Positions 10,479 through 20,249 of a stretch of 64,000 nucleotides of DNA are shown here, piece by piece; the stretch's first letter is position 1, and each line of letters starts with the position of its first letter. Position numbers and translations under genes: made by a program. Source of the stretch: Devosia pacifica (lineage in GTDB: Bacteria > Pseudomonadota > Alphaproteobacteria > Rhizobiales > Devosiaceae); NCBI RefSeq assembly GCF_014652635.1, contig NZ_BMZE01000001.1:692051-756050 (forward strand), read 5' to 3'. The notes beneath the pieces are model-generated. The model searched no databases and was not told the origin of the DNA. It saw only the letters and a list, made by a program, of their open reading frames with translations.

Positions 10479-10868
10479 TCAGAACTCCTCGGGAGCGAGT
10501 TCTGAGATATGCACGCGCACCTCTTCAATAGCGTGCGTGATTTCGAGAATGCTCTCTGAACCGAGCGTTCCCGATTGTGCAAGTTCGTGCTCCGCCTCGC
10601 GGACGCGTTTGGCAAGAGGATTGGCGCCGACCCCTGCGGCGGCACCACGGACGGTATGCAGCAGCACCATGAGATCTTCGCGCCGTGTCGCTTGCTTTAG
10701 GCGTTTCGCATAGGTGGCGATCATTGCATCGAAATTTCGCAGGACCTCGACTTCCAGCCCCGGATCACCGAGACATTGGCCGGTGAGATGCCCTCGGTCG
10801 ATAAGACGATCCGACTGCTCCTGCAAATACTGTCCGCTAACGCCATAACTCTTGGCAGTCGCCGCCAT
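10479..10868 (-). CDS. Hpt-domain (histidine phosphotransfer) protein
   Basis: A small helical protein of about 129 residues with the Hpt signature LLHTVRGAAAGVG; the histidine should be the phosphorelay residue, passing phosphate between a receiver and another receiver or kinase. No kinase or receiver gene is adjacent, so the partner is unknown. The frame is open to 10937. The ATG at 10868 is chosen because GGAG lies 9 bases before it, whereas the ATG at 10883 has no visible ribosome site. The N-terminal residues outside the Hpt fold are not recognised. Confidence 0.7.
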   Translation of the reverse strand: MAATAKSYGVSGQYLQEQSDRLIDRGHLTGQCLGDPGLEVEVLRNFDAMIATYAKRLKQATRREDLMVLLHTVRGAAAGVGANPLAKRVREAEHELAQSGTLGSESILEITHAIEEVRVHISELAPEEF

Positions 10869-10995
10869 TCTCTCATACTCCATCGCAGCCGGTACGCAGG
10901 CATGGGCGCAGCGTATCGGGATGGGGTGAACGCGCACTTAAACATAACTGTCATATCTGCGCTATCGCCTCACCGGGGACAAAATTAACCCTTCA

Positions 10996-11023
10996 TTAAG
11001 AAAGCGCTCGGTTTGGCTAAAAT
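10996..11023 (+). promoter_or_regulatory. Possible sigma-70-like promoter for the GPR-like gene
   Basis: TTAAGA (10996-11001), 16 bases, then TAAAAT (11018-11023), within the 333-base gap 10869-11201 between the Hpt gene and the giant gene. If used, it gives a leader of roughly 170 bases that contains a short ORF at 11144-11197. The rest of the gap holds nothing else I recognise. Weak evidence. Confidence 0.3.
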
Positions 11024-11143
11024 TGAATGTATTAATGCGCTAAGAACCCCGAGCGGCGGCGTCGGTGGCGACTGCGGGATTTGAGAGGCATTTTATTCAA
11101 ATCTCGCTGGAATGGTTCCCTAACCTCAAAGAGGTGGTGTGCC

Positions 11144-11197
11144 ATGAGTATCTTACGGACGCCGATCAGTCGCAACGAGTCGACGCGAAAGTTGTAA
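11144..11197 (+). CDS. Possible 17-residue leader peptide upstream of the GPR-like gene
   Basis: ATG AGT ATC to TAA encodes 17 residues (MSILRTPISRNESTRKL). It has a better ribosome site (AGAGGTGG, 6 bases before its ATG) than the giant gene itself, and its stop lies only 4 bases before the next ATG at 11202. This arrangement suits translational coupling or a regulatory upstream ORF. It is short enough to be chance. Confidence 0.3.
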   Translation: MSILRTPISRNESTRKL

Positions 11198-11201
11198 GAG
11201 T

Positions 11202-14200
11202 ATGGCTAAATCCCCGAATTCCTCCGCTACAGATCCTGCTGTTCTGGCATTCTCGGCAGTCGAGGACGCGTTGAAGGAGTCGACTTTCGAAGCGCCACCG
11301 GCAGAGGAGCCGGCGCGCCGCTCCCGCCCCGCCGCCGAGCCCAACCGAAGTGAGCGCGCCCGCACGGCGGACAAAATCGCAAGCCACGCCAAGACCATTG
11401 CGAATGACGATCGTGTCCCGGCGTCACACATTCTTCAGAACCTGCAGACCCGTTCGCCGCGTACGCCGATGCTGATCGCGGCAGGCCTCTCCGCGATCTG
11501 GCTGGCGGGTACTGGTCTTGCTGGGATCGTCCGTTTCCAGGATGAGTTGCAGGACCCGCTGAGCTTTTTCGGCTCGCTGGAATTCGTCACCTGGGCAGTC
11601 ACCATGGCTTTGCCTGTGGCTGGCTTTTTTGCTGTCGCAACGCTGTCCCGCCGTGCCCAAGAACTTCGCAACGCGGCCTCGTCCATCACTCAAGCCGCAA
11701 TTCGCCTTGCTGAACCTGAGGTAACGGCCGCCGAGAAGGTGGCGACGGTCGGACAGGCCGTGCGCCGCGAAGTCAATGCGCTCGGCGATGGCCTGGAGCG
11801 GGCGATGTCGCGCGCCGGCGAGCTCGAAGTGATGATCCACAACGAGGTCACAGCGCTCGAAAAGACCTATGCCGACAACGAATCGCGCATGCGGGGTCTG
11901 ATCTCGGAACTCGCGAGCCAGCGCGAAAGCGTATTGACCAACACTGACCGTGTTCGCGAAGCGATTACCGAGAGCCACACCGGGCTCGTGTTCGATCTCG
12001 ACATGATCTCCCAGCGTATCGCCGGCACCATCATCGACAGCGGCGGCAATCTGACGAAGGCGCTGGAAACTGCCGGCACAACGCTGACCACCAGTTTTGA
12101 CGAGCGTACCGAGAACTTCGTCGCGCTGATCGACAACCGCACCAACGATTTCCTGTCGAGCATAGATGACAGCTCGTCGCGCCTGGCGAAGACCTTCAAG
12201 GAGCACTCCGCCGGCATGTCGCAGACCTTTGACGGTCGTGCCGCGGAACTGTCCTCGACAATCGAGGCGCGGATGAATGAGCTGACTGCAGCCCTCGATG
12301 GCAGAACGTCGACGCTGTCTTCCGCCATCGAAGATCATACCGGGGCACTTTCGAGCGCCATCGACGAGCGCACGACAGCCCTCTCCACCCTGTTGACTGA
12401 AGGCGGCACGGCGCTTCTCGAGCAATTGCGCGTCCGTGGCCATGAGGTGAGCGGCACGCTCGATCGCATCGGCACGCGCATTGCGAGCGATATCTCGACG
12501 CGTTCACAGGAAGCCGAGACCATGCTGGACTCGCTGACGCGCCAGCTGGACGAGAGCGTTTCGACCCACCTCAACAACATCGACAGCCGCCTCAATTCGA
12601 GCCTGATCGAAATCAATGGCGCCCTCGACGAGACAGCAGAAAAGGCGCGCGAGACGATCTCCGGTGCTGGCCAGGACTCTCTCGCTGTCTTCGACGCGCG
12701 ACTGACCGAAATCACCATCAACATTGATGACCGTCTGCACGCGCTGGACAACGTGGTGGGCGACAAGGGCGAGAGCCTGATTGCCCGGCTCGACGCCCAC
12801 AACGAGACGTTCTCCGCCCACGCAGACAGCTTCAGCGCCTCGCTCGGCCAGATGACCGAACGGTTCACCAGCGAAATTACCGCCGGCACCGACGAACTGG
12901 ATCAGGTTGTTGGCCGCCGCGCCAAGCAGATTACCGATACCCTCTCCAGCCGCACCGAAGAAATCTCCGGTTCTCTCGAAGGTCATTCGCAGATTATCGC
13001 GGAAGCCCTCGACGGGCGCACCCGTCAGCTGGATTCGATGCTGGCAGCGCGCGGGCGCGAGATCGATGAATCGCTCCAGATTCATACCCGCACCATCAAT
13101 GATTCTTTTGATGGCCGTGCCAACGCGCTCGACAGCGCCCTTGCCAACCGCGCTCAGCAGATCGACGGCAGCCTTGAAAGCCGCAGCCGCACGCTGACCG
13201 AAGCCCTCGATACACGCGCTCAATCACTCGACGAGGCCCTTGGCGCACGTGCCAGCGAGATTGACGGCAATCTCGAGATCCACACCCAGACGATCACGGG
13301 TGCACTGGACACGCGCACGCAAGCTTTGACGGACTCTCTGGACAGTCGCGCCGCTGCACTGGACTCGAGCCTTGAGAGTCGTGCGCACGAAATTGACACC
13401 AGCCTCGAAAGCCGTACGCAGATCCTGTCGGATTCTCTTGATGGCCGGATCAACGTACTGTCGGAGTCAATCGACAGCCGTACCCGTACGCTCGATTCCA
13501 ACCTCTCCAACCGGATCATGGAGATCGATGGTGCGCTTGAGGGACACACCCAGATTCTGACCGAGTCCATCGATAGCCGGACACGGACCCTCGATTCTTC
13601 ACTGGCGGAGCGGGTGCGCGAAATAGACGCCAACCTTGAGGGCCACGGACGCGGCATCACTCAATCGATTGATGATCGCAGCCGCGTGCTGAACGAATCC
13701 CTGGCAGGCCAGGCGCGCGCCCTCGACAGCGCGCTTGGCTCCCACACCCAGGTCCTCGCCGATACCATCGATACACGTACCCGCGAACTCGACCGGCAGC
13801 TGACAGAGCGTGCCGTTGAGATCGACAATTCGCTGGGTGAGCACACCAACATTCTTACGGAATCTATCGATGGACGCGCCCTCGCCCTCGACAGCGCGCT
13901 CGCAACGCGTGCCGAAGAGATCGAAGGCACTTTTGATACGCATACACGGGCTGTCTCCGAAACCATGGACGCGCGCGTGCAGATTCTCGGCAGCACGCTC
14001 GAGGAACGTACCGCTCAAATGGCGGCAAGCTTCGACGAGCGCGCCAGCGCACTCGATCGCACGCTGATCGAGCAAGCCGAAAAGGTCGGCAGCGTGATCG
14101 ATTCGCATGTCGACGGCATCGGCGATCGACTGGACGAGCGCTCGCGCGTTTTCGAAACAACGATTTCAGCACGCACGGAAGAGCTCGCAAATCGCATCAC

Positions 14201-17200
14201 CGAACGCACGCAAGCCTTTGAACAGACTCTTGACTCGCGGGCTGCAGAGCTCAGCCACGCGCTGGAAAGCCGCACCGAAGCTCTCGCCGATCGCATCACC
14301 GACCGCACAGGCACGTTCGAGCGCGTGCTCGAAAGACGCACCGGCGAACTTGGCGAGTTGATGCAAAACCGGACCGTCGAGCTAAATAGCGCGCTTGTGG
14401 CCGGCACAGACAGCTTCGACTCCACGATCGGGTCGCGCGTGAGCGAACTGAGCAGTACGCTTAATTCGAGCGCCGAAGGGTTCGACCGCGCCGTGCAGGA
14501 GCGAATCTCTGCCCTCGCCTCGACCATGAGCGCCGGAACGGACCGCTTTGAGAACTCGGTGCTGAGCCGGACAGCAGAGCTGAACTCCGCCCTGACTTCC
14601 AGCGCGTCTGCTTTCGACAGCGCCGTGGAAACGCGAATTGCCGAGCTCGGCTCCACATTGAGCAGTGGCACCGACGCGTTCGACGCGACGATCACCGCGC
14701 GCACCAGCGAACTTGGCGAGACGCTCAGCTCGAGGACGGACGCGCTCGACCAGACGATCGCGCAGCGGACAACGCATTTTGACGACACGCTGTCTCAGCG
14801 TACCCGCGAGCTCGAGGAGCGGATCAGCGAACGCACGCGCCTTCTGGCGGAAAACCTCGAAACCGAGCGCACCACCTTCTCGGAGACGCTCGACAGCCGC
14901 ACCCACCAGTTGGCCAGCGCCGTTGGAACGCGCACCCAGGCGCTGTCCGACGCACTCGGCCATCGCACCGAGCAGCTCTCGGGCATTCTCGCCAATCGCA
15001 CGGATGAATTGTCTGCCGCGATCAGCGAGCGGACGGAAGCACTGGCAACAACGATCGAGAGCCAGAGCATCGCCGCCCGCGATCGGCTCGATGCATCTTC
15101 GACCATTCTCGTCGACACTATGTCCGAACGGGTCGATAGCATGTCGAGCCTGATCTCGACGCGCGTCGAGGAAGTTCGCACTAGCCTCGGCACCGGTGTC
15201 GACGATGCCGTTAGCCGCATTACAGACGCAGAGCGCGGTGTGTTGGCGAGCCTCGAGACCGCAAGTTCTCAGATCAGCGAGAATGCCCGCCTGGCCTCAG
15301 AGCGGATCGACACCAATGTGACGAATGCCCGCGACAGCATCACGGCCATGGTCGATCAGCGGCTTGGAACCCTGCCAGAGACCATCACGGCCCGGGCCGA
15401 CATTACCGCCGAGCGCCTGGCGACGCTAAACGAAGCCATCAACACCTCGATCACGCAATCGATGACTGATCTGGAGACGGGCGCCGACCGCATCGAGGAA
15501 ACCATCGGCAACCGCTTCGGCACCGCCACAGAGACGATCCTCGGCGACGTTACCGCAACTGCCGACCGGATGGATGGCGCGGTGCGATCCGCCCTCGCCC
15601 AGTTCCAGACGGCGGCGCAACGCATCGATGCGCTGGTTTCCGAGAAGGCGGTCTACGCGACCGACCGCATCGTCACGCGGCTCGAGGAGACCAACCGCAC
15701 GGTCGACGAGACCACGCGTTCGTTTGCAGAGCTGATCAGCGAGCGTTCCGAGCAGTTGGAGACCGCACTCTCTGGCCACGGCAACGTGTTGCAGCGTGCG
15801 CTGGCAGAATCGAGCCAGGAGGCCGAGGCGCTGATGTCGGCGTCCACCTCGCGCATTCTCAGCGATGTGACCGCTGCCCTCGGCAAGCTCAACGACTCCA
15901 ACCTGCTGCTGCAGCAGGTTCTGGATGCGTCGACCGATAACCTTGCCAAGCTTGAATCGAGCGTTTCGGAGCAGACTGCGACCTATTCCGGTGCGGTGCG
16001 CGACGCCATCGACCACACGGAAAGCGCCGGTCGCATGGTCCGCGAGCATGTCGGGGCGATGCAGACATCGATCCGTGGCATGGTCGAGGAATTCAGCAGC
16101 ATGCTGGGTAAGCTCGACCGCGAGACAGCGCAGATTAACGAAGCGGCAGGCAACCTCTCGAACTCAAGCGAGTTTGCCCTGGAATCGCTCGAGGAGCGCC
16201 GTGGCGCAATGGATGCCCTGGCATCCACCTTCACCACCCGTGCCGACGATATCGACACCCGCATGCGCGCGTTTGCCCAATCGATCGCGGATACGGTGAA
16301 CGATACCGAGCGCCGTCTCGTGAGTGCACGGCATGCAATGGACGAGGCCCTTACTGCAACGTCGGCGAACGTGACCGATACCATCGGCAGTGCAACCAAT
16401 GCCGTTGCCGATGCGCTCGAAAACACCACCAACCAGTTCGACCGTTCGCTCGAAACCTCGCGAGAGCGCCTCGCCGCTATGCTGCAGGGCACGAGCGAAG
16501 AGATCGATGCTTCACTTACGACATCGACCGAATCGGTGACAGCAGCACTTCGCCAGAACACCAATCTGGTGAACGACGCCCTCGGCCGCACAGCCGATCG
16601 CGTCAATTCGGCGCTCACCGAGACGTCGGACAAGGTCAGCAACGTGCTGCAGGTCACTGGAGACAGCGTCACCGAGACGATCAACGCCACGACGCTGTCG
16701 GTCCGGCAGGCGATCGAGGAAAACTCCGGCTCGCTGCGCGATACCGTCAACAGCCACACGCAGACTCTGCGCGAAGCGTTCAAGAACACCAGCAGTGAAC
16801 TGGGTGCAAGCATCGGCAAGTTCCACGAATCTGCCAGTGTGGAGAGCAAGCGGTCGCATGATGCAATGCGTTCCGCGCAGCAGACCATGCTTGACGAGAT
16901 GCAGAAGGCGCTCGACGACGCCAGCAAGCGGTTCAATGATACTGCAGGGGCAATGCGCCAGACGGCGAAGGAAGTCGGCTCCGAACTCGAGGCGACCCGT
17001 TCGGAGCTGGCACGTGGGGTCAACGAACTGCCGGAAGAAACACGCGCCAGCGCAGCAGCGATGCGCCGCGTGGTCGCCGAGCAGATCGAGGCACTGAGCG
17101 AACTCAATGCCATCGTTCGCGCTCAGCCGGCAACGCGGGATATCGGCGGCGAACGCCGCAGTGCCGCGATCGCGCCGCCATCGCGCCCAGAGCCGCGTCA

Positions 17201-17768
17201 GGAAGCCCGCCCTGAGCCCGCGCGTCAGCAGGCTCCGGAACAGCCAGCGCGCCCTGCAGCACAGCCGCAGCGGCCTGCTCAACAAGCGACAGTCACGCAG
17301 CAGCGTCCAACGCCGCAGCCTGCTCCGGTCGCGACAGCAGAAGACGCCGGCGAGGCAACCGAGGAAGGCGGCTGGCTGCGTGATGTGTTGCGCAATGCAA
17401 CCGCCAAGCAGGCCAACCCGCAGCCGACGCAAGGCCTGTCTGGCCTGACCGAGGACATCGTCCGGGCCATCGATGAACGGGCCATGGGTGATGCGTGGAC
17501 GCGCTATCAGGCGCGTGAACCCGGCGCATTCTCGCGCCGCATCTACAGCCTCGCCGGCCAGAGCACCTACGATGAACTGCGTCGTCGCCTGCAGCGTGAA
17601 CCGGAATTCGCGCGCAATGCCCAGGCCTATATGAGCGAGTTCGAGACATTACTGCGCCGTGTGGCTGGTGGTCCGGGGGCAGCCCGAGAGACCCGTCAGC
17701 ACCTGCTCTCCGAGCGCGGGAAGGTCTATACCGCCCTCGCGCATGCAAGTGGCCGTCTCGACCAGTAA
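11202..17768 (+). CDS. Giant membrane-anchored repeat protein, growth pole ring (GPR/RgsE) type
   Basis: A 2188-residue protein resembling GPR of Agrobacterium and RgsE of Sinorhizobium, which form a ring at the growing pole and are needed for polar growth in Rhizobiales. Order of parts: a charged N-terminus; two membrane helices (about 89-111 and 126-147); a helical stretch; a long array of 11-residue repeats from about residue 310 to 1285, with units such as LTESIDSRTRT and LDSSLAERVRE; further helical sequence; a Pro/Gln-rich linker (about 1980-2060); and a conserved-looking C-terminal domain (about 2085-2188). Hendecad periodicity recalls apolipoprotein-like helices. The assignment rests on size, two N-terminal membrane helices and repeat type; I could not align it. 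A terminator follows directly. Confidence 0.8.
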   Translation: MAKSPNSSATDPAVLAFSAVEDALKESTFEAPPAEEPARRSRPAAEPNRSERARTADKIASHAKTIANDDRVPASHILQNLQTRSPRTPMLIAAGLSAIWLAGTGLAGIVRFQDELQDPLSFFGSLEFVTWAVTMALPVAGFFAVATLSRRAQELRNAASSITQAAIRLAEPEVTAAEKVATVGQAVRREVNALGDGLERAMSRAGELEVMIHNEVTALEKTYADNESRMRGLISELASQRESVLTNTDRVREAITESHTGLVFDLDMISQRIAGTIIDSGGNLTKALETAGTTLTTSFDERTENFVALIDNRTNDFLSSIDDSSSRLAKTFKEHSAGMSQTFDGRAAELSSTIEARMNELTAALDGRTSTLSSAIEDHTGALSSAIDERTTALSTLLTEGGTALLEQLRVRGHEVSGTLDRIGTRIASDISTRSQEAETMLDSLTRQLDESVSTHLNNIDSRLNSSLIEINGALDETAEKARETISGAGQDSLAVFDARLTEITINIDDRLHALDNVVGDKGESLIARLDAHNETFSAHADSFSASLGQMTERFTSEITAGTDELDQVVGRRAKQITDTLSSRTEEISGSLEGHSQIIAEALDGRTRQLDSMLAARGREIDESLQIHTRTINDSFDGRANALDSALANRAQQIDGSLESRSRTLTEALDTRAQSLDEALGARASEIDGNLEIHTQTITGALDTRTQALTDSLDSRAAALDSSLESRAHEIDTSLESRTQILSDSLDGRINVLSESIDSRTRTLDSNLSNRIMEIDGALEGHTQILTESIDSRTRTLDSSLAERVREIDANLEGHGRGITQSIDDRSRVLNESLAGQARALDSALGSHTQVLADTIDTRTRELDRQLTERAVEIDNSLGEHTNILTESIDGRALALDSALATRAEEIEGTFDTHTRAVSETMDARVQILGSTLEERTAQMAASFDERASALDRTLIEQAEKVGSVIDSHVDGIGDRLDERSRVFETTISARTEELANRITERTQAFEQTLDSRAAELSHALESRTEALADRITDRTGTFERVLERRTGELGELMQNRTVELNSALVAGTDSFDSTIGSRVSELSSTLNSSAEGFDRAVQERISALASTMSAGTDRFENSVLSRTAELNSALTSSASAFDSAVETRIAELGSTLSSGTDAFDATITARTSELGETLSSRTDALDQTIAQRTTHFDDTLSQRTRELEERISERTRLLAENLETERTTFSETLDSRTHQLASAVGTRTQALSDALGHRTEQLSGILANRTDELSAAISERTEALATTIESQSIAARDRLDASSTILVDTMSERVDSMSSLISTRVEEVRTSLGTGVDDAVSRITDAERGVLASLETASSQISENARLASERIDTNVTNARDSITAMVDQRLGTLPETITARADITAERLATLNEAINTSITQSMTDLETGADRIEETIGNRFGTATETILGDVTATADRMDGAVRSALAQFQTAAQRIDALVSEKAVYATDRIVTRLEETNRTVDETTRSFAELISERSEQLETALSGHGNVLQRALAESSQEAEALMSASTSRILSDVTAALGKLNDSNLLLQQVLDASTDNLAKLESSVSEQTATYSGAVRDAIDHTESAGRMVREHVGAMQTSIRGMVEEFSSMLGKLDRETAQINEAAGNLSNSSEFALESLEERRGAMDALASTFTTRADDIDTRMRAFAQSIADTVNDTERRLVSARHAMDEALTATSANVTDTIGSATNAVADALENTTNQFDRSLETSRERLAAMLQGTSEEIDASLTTSTESVTAALRQNTNLVNDALGRTADRVNSALTETSDKVSNVLQVTGDSVTETINATTLSVRQAIEENSGSLRDTVNSHTQTLREAFKNTSSELGASIGKFHESASVESKRSHDAMRSAQQTMLDEMQKALDDASKRFNDTAGAMRQTAKEVGSELEATRSELARGVNELPEETRASAAAMRRVVAEQIEALSELNAIVRAQPATRDIGGERRSAAIAPPSRPEPRQEARPEPARQQAPEQPARPAAQPQRPAQQATVTQQRPTPQPAPVATAEDAGEATEEGGWLRDVLRNATAKQANPQPTQGLSGLTEDIVRAIDERAMGDAWTRYQAREPGAFSRRIYSLAGQSTYDELRRRLQREPEFARNAQAYMSEFETLLRRVAGGPGAARETRQHLLSERGKVYTALAHASGRLDQ

Positions 17769-17789
17769 CGGCGATACCTGATAGCAAAC

Positions 17790-17820
17790 AAAAAGCCCCG
17801 GTCATTTGCCGGGGCTTTTT
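17790..17820. terminator. Rho-independent terminator, probably bidirectional
   Basis: AAAAAGCCCCGG, loop TCATTTG, CCGGGGCTTTTT: a GC-rich perfect stem flanked by A and T runs on both sides. It lies between the ends of the convergent GPR-like gene (plus) and MFS gene (minus) and can serve both. Confidence 0.92.
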
Positions 17821-17840
17821 TTGTGACAGGCCGGCAGCGC

Positions 17841-19073
17841 CTAGCGGATCATTCCCTTGAGTTCGGCCTGTTCATATTTCGGATTCATCAGGCGTAGCGA
17901 GGCGACCACTAACACCGCTCCTACGGCCGAGCCGGCAGCCGCCACGTAAAAACCACCAGCGCCGAACGTTTCCGCCAGAACGCCAAAGCTGAGCAAAGCA
18001 ACAACCGTGACCACCTGCCGTATCATCACGAAAAAACTTTGCGCTTCAGCGGCGATGTCCTCGGTGGTCCAGTTGGCGATGAAATTGGTGATCCCCAAAA
18101 ATCCGAGTCCCATGGTCGCCATGTGCAGCAGCTGCAGCACAAGCAAAACCCATACATTGGGCTCCAGACCCATGCCGAACCAACGGAGCGCGCCACAGAC
18201 GCAAGCAACAAAAATGATGTGCCGTGCCGCAAAACGCTTCGACAACCTCTCGAAGAACAACATCGCAAGGATTTCGCCTGCTGGTGCTGAGGCCCAGAGA
18301 AGGCCAATGGTAAGTCCGGAAAGGCCAGCTTCCGCCCAAATGAGCGCACCGAAAGCCATCTGCATCATGTGGCTAGCATGGAGCAGCGCGGCACCCAGCA
18401 TAGTGAGCAGGAACCACGGGCGCCACAACTCGCCGATCCTGACCGCAACCAGCGGACTGATGGGAGCATCGATGGGGTAATGCGGCCGATGCGCCGCTTC
18501 TTCGCCACCCCGGAACAAAGGCAGTTGCAGCGAGAGCACCGCTCGGATGGCGCAGACCACGATCAGCAATGGCACGAATGCCACCGCACCTTCGAGGTCG
18601 AGCACGAAACCCGCAATCAGCGTCGTGACGATAAACCCAAGGGTGCCCCAGACACGAATGGCGCCAAAATTCAGCGACTGGCGTCGTGACATCCTGTACG
18701 TCGCCGCGTCGACGATTGGTGCGATCGCCTGAAACGGCACGATAACCAAGGTCCAGATAATCAGGATTGGCCACAATCCATCGCTGAACAACAGCAGAAC
18801 CGGGGGAACCGTGGCAAAAACGGAGCCGAAGACGATGACTGAGCGCCAATCGTTCGCCTTATCGGCGATGCGACCGACAATCAGGTTGAGCGCGATCATC
18901 GCAAAGATCGGCGCTGCGTTGACCAGGCCGATGTAAGTCTCGTCTATGCCCTTGTCGCTCAACCAGATGGGAAGAAACGGATTGGCTACAGCGCCTGTGC
19001 TGAATAGCGAGGTGTAATACAGGCCGGTTCGGGCGGCAGGCGAAGACAGGCGTGCCGCCAGGGGCAATCGCAT
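17841..19073 (-). CDS. MFS transporter, HcaT/PPP-like family
   Basis: A 410-residue major facilitator with about 12 hydrophobic segments. The first helix contains YYTSLFSTGAVANPFLPIWL, the cytoplasmic loop 2-3 carries GRIADKANDWR (an MFS loop motif), and loop 8-9 carries ERLSKRFAARH. The opening segment and layout resemble the phenylpropionate/nucleoside-type MFS group (HcaT-like), but the substrate cannot be read from sequence. It stands alone on the minus strand, 90 bases downstream of a glycosyltransferase gene, and ends at the shared terminator. Confidence 0.85.
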   Translation of the reverse strand: MRLPLAARLSSPAARTGLYYTSLFSTGAVANPFLPIWLSDKGIDETYIGLVNAAPIFAMIALNLIVGRIADKANDWRSVIVFGSVFATVPPVLLLFSDGLWPILIIWTLVIVPFQAIAPIVDAATYRMSRRQSLNFGAIRVWGTLGFIVTTLIAGFVLDLEGAVAFVPLLIVVCAIRAVLSLQLPLFRGGEEAAHRPHYPIDAPISPLVAVRIGELWRPWFLLTMLGAALLHASHMMQMAFGALIWAEAGLSGLTIGLLWASAPAGEILAMLFFERLSKRFAARHIIFVACVCGALRWFGMGLEPNVWVLLVLQLLHMATMGLGFLGITNFIANWTTEDIAAEAQSFFVMIRQVVTVVALLSFGVLAETFGAGGFYVAAAGSAVGAVLVVASLRLMNPKYEQAELKGMIR

Positions 19074-19163
19074 CGACAGACAGGCTCCGGAAAGGCGTCG
19101 GGCAGGTGATTGTCAACAATGCGCCCGACTCAGCCCGCGTGCAACCCTGAGGCAGTCGCAGAT

Positions 19164-20249
19164 CTAGACTGCCTGCGCCTTGGGCATCGGGACCTTGTCC
19201 ACCAAAGCGTTCGAGAATTGAGAGGCGCTTTCCGCCCAAGTGAAGCCCTCGGCATGGCGCCTTGCACCGGTGCGGGAAAGAGCGAGCGCCCTGACCACTG
19301 CTGCCTTCAGATCTTCGTCTAGTACACCGGCTGCGGGATCGGTGATGACGTCAATCGGGCCGATCACCGGATGCGCGGCGACAGGTACCCCCGAAGCCAG
19401 CGCCTCGATCATGACGTTGCCGAACGTGTCGGTGCGGCTGGGGAAGACGAAGACATCAGCACTCCGATAGATCGCCGCCAGCTCGTCGCCATGACGATAT
19501 CCCAGAAACAACACGTCGGGAAAACGCTGCTCTAGTTCGGCGCGCTGCGGCCCGTCGCCGACCACGATCTTGGTGCCTGCGATATCGAGGTCCAGGAAGG
19601 CAGCGATATTTTTCTCAGTCGAGACCCGACCGACATAGAGCATGTGCGGGCCAGCGAGACCGGTGAACCAGCTCTTCTCGCCCGGGGAAAACGCCTCGGT
19701 ATCGACGCCGCGCGACCATAGCGTCAGATTGGTGAAGCCCCGCCCTGCAAGGTCCGCCATCATTGAGGGGGTCGGCACGAGTGTCCGGCTTGCGGCTGCA
19801 TGGAACCAGCGCAGATAGGCCCAGCTCCATTCCGTCGGCACGGGAACGCGGGCCGATACATATTCGGCAAACCGAGTGTGGAAACTGGTCGTGAAGCTCC
19901 AGCCCCTCTCGAGGCAGGCGCCGCGCGCCTGCAAGCCGAGCGGACCTTCCGTGGCGATGTGGATGTGCTCGGCGCCCGATGCTGCGATCTGCTCTGCCAC
20001 CGCTCCCGGCGGCGTTAATGACAGCCGAACCTCGGGGTAAGTCGGCAACGGGACGGTCCAGAACCGGGAGGGCGTGAGATAATTGACCTCAAAATGCCGA
20101 CTGCGGAGTTCTCTTCCCATGGCCGAAAGGCTGCGCACCACACCGTTGGTCTGCGGGTGCCAGGCATCTGTTACGATCAGAAGCCGCGTTATTGCGCTGC
20201 GCGGCGCAATCGGAACCGCCGCCGTTCGGTAACTGCCATCTCGGTCCAT
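19164..20249 (-). CDS. Glycosyltransferase family 4 (GT-B) enzyme
   Basis: A 361-residue retaining GT-B glycosyltransferase that would transfer a sugar from a nucleotide donor to a lipid or glycan. The N-terminal domain begins LLIVTDAWHPQTNGVVRSL, typical of MgtA/Cps-like mannosyl- or glucosyltransferases. The C-terminal donor domain has LWSRGVDTEAFSP, LYVGRVSTEKNI and SRTDTFGNVMIEALASG, the last carrying the catalytic-region Glu. The ATG at 20249 overlaps the preceding metallophosphoesterase by 61 bases; a shorter start near the Rossmann strand is possible but no standard codon fits well. The tight pairing suggests a joint role in lipid glycosylation. Donor and acceptor are unknown. Confidence 0.85.
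   Translation of the reverse strand: MDRDGSYRTAAVPIAPRSAITRLLIVTDAWHPQTNGVVRSLSAMGRELRSRHFEVNYLTPSRFWTVPLPTYPEVRLSLTPPGAVAEQIAASGAEHIHIATEGPLGLQARGACLERGWSFTTSFHTRFAEYVSARVPVPTEWSWAYLRWFHAAASRTLVPTPSMMADLAGRGFTNLTLWSRGVDTEAFSPGEKSWFTGLAGPHMLYVGRVSTEKNIAAFLDLDIAGTKIVVGDGPQRAELEQRFPDVLFLGYRHGDELAAIYRSADVFVFPSRTDTFGNVMIEALASGVPVAAHPVIGPIDVITDPAAGVLDEDLKAAVVRALALSRTGARRHAEGFTWAESASQFSNALVDKVPMPKAQAV

Noticed and set aside
12130-15070. Short spaced DNA repeats that could suggest CRISPR or a tandem repeat locus
   Set aside because: They follow codons of 11-residue protein repeats, vary at third positions and have no unique spacers of constant length.
11424-17432. Several long minus-strand ORFs opposite the GPR-like gene (for example 11424-12443, 12504-13223, 15983-17113, 16512-17432)
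   Set aside because: They are antisense shadows of a GC-rich repeat gene, with low-complexity Ser/Arg or Asp/Gly runs and no domain or ribosome site.
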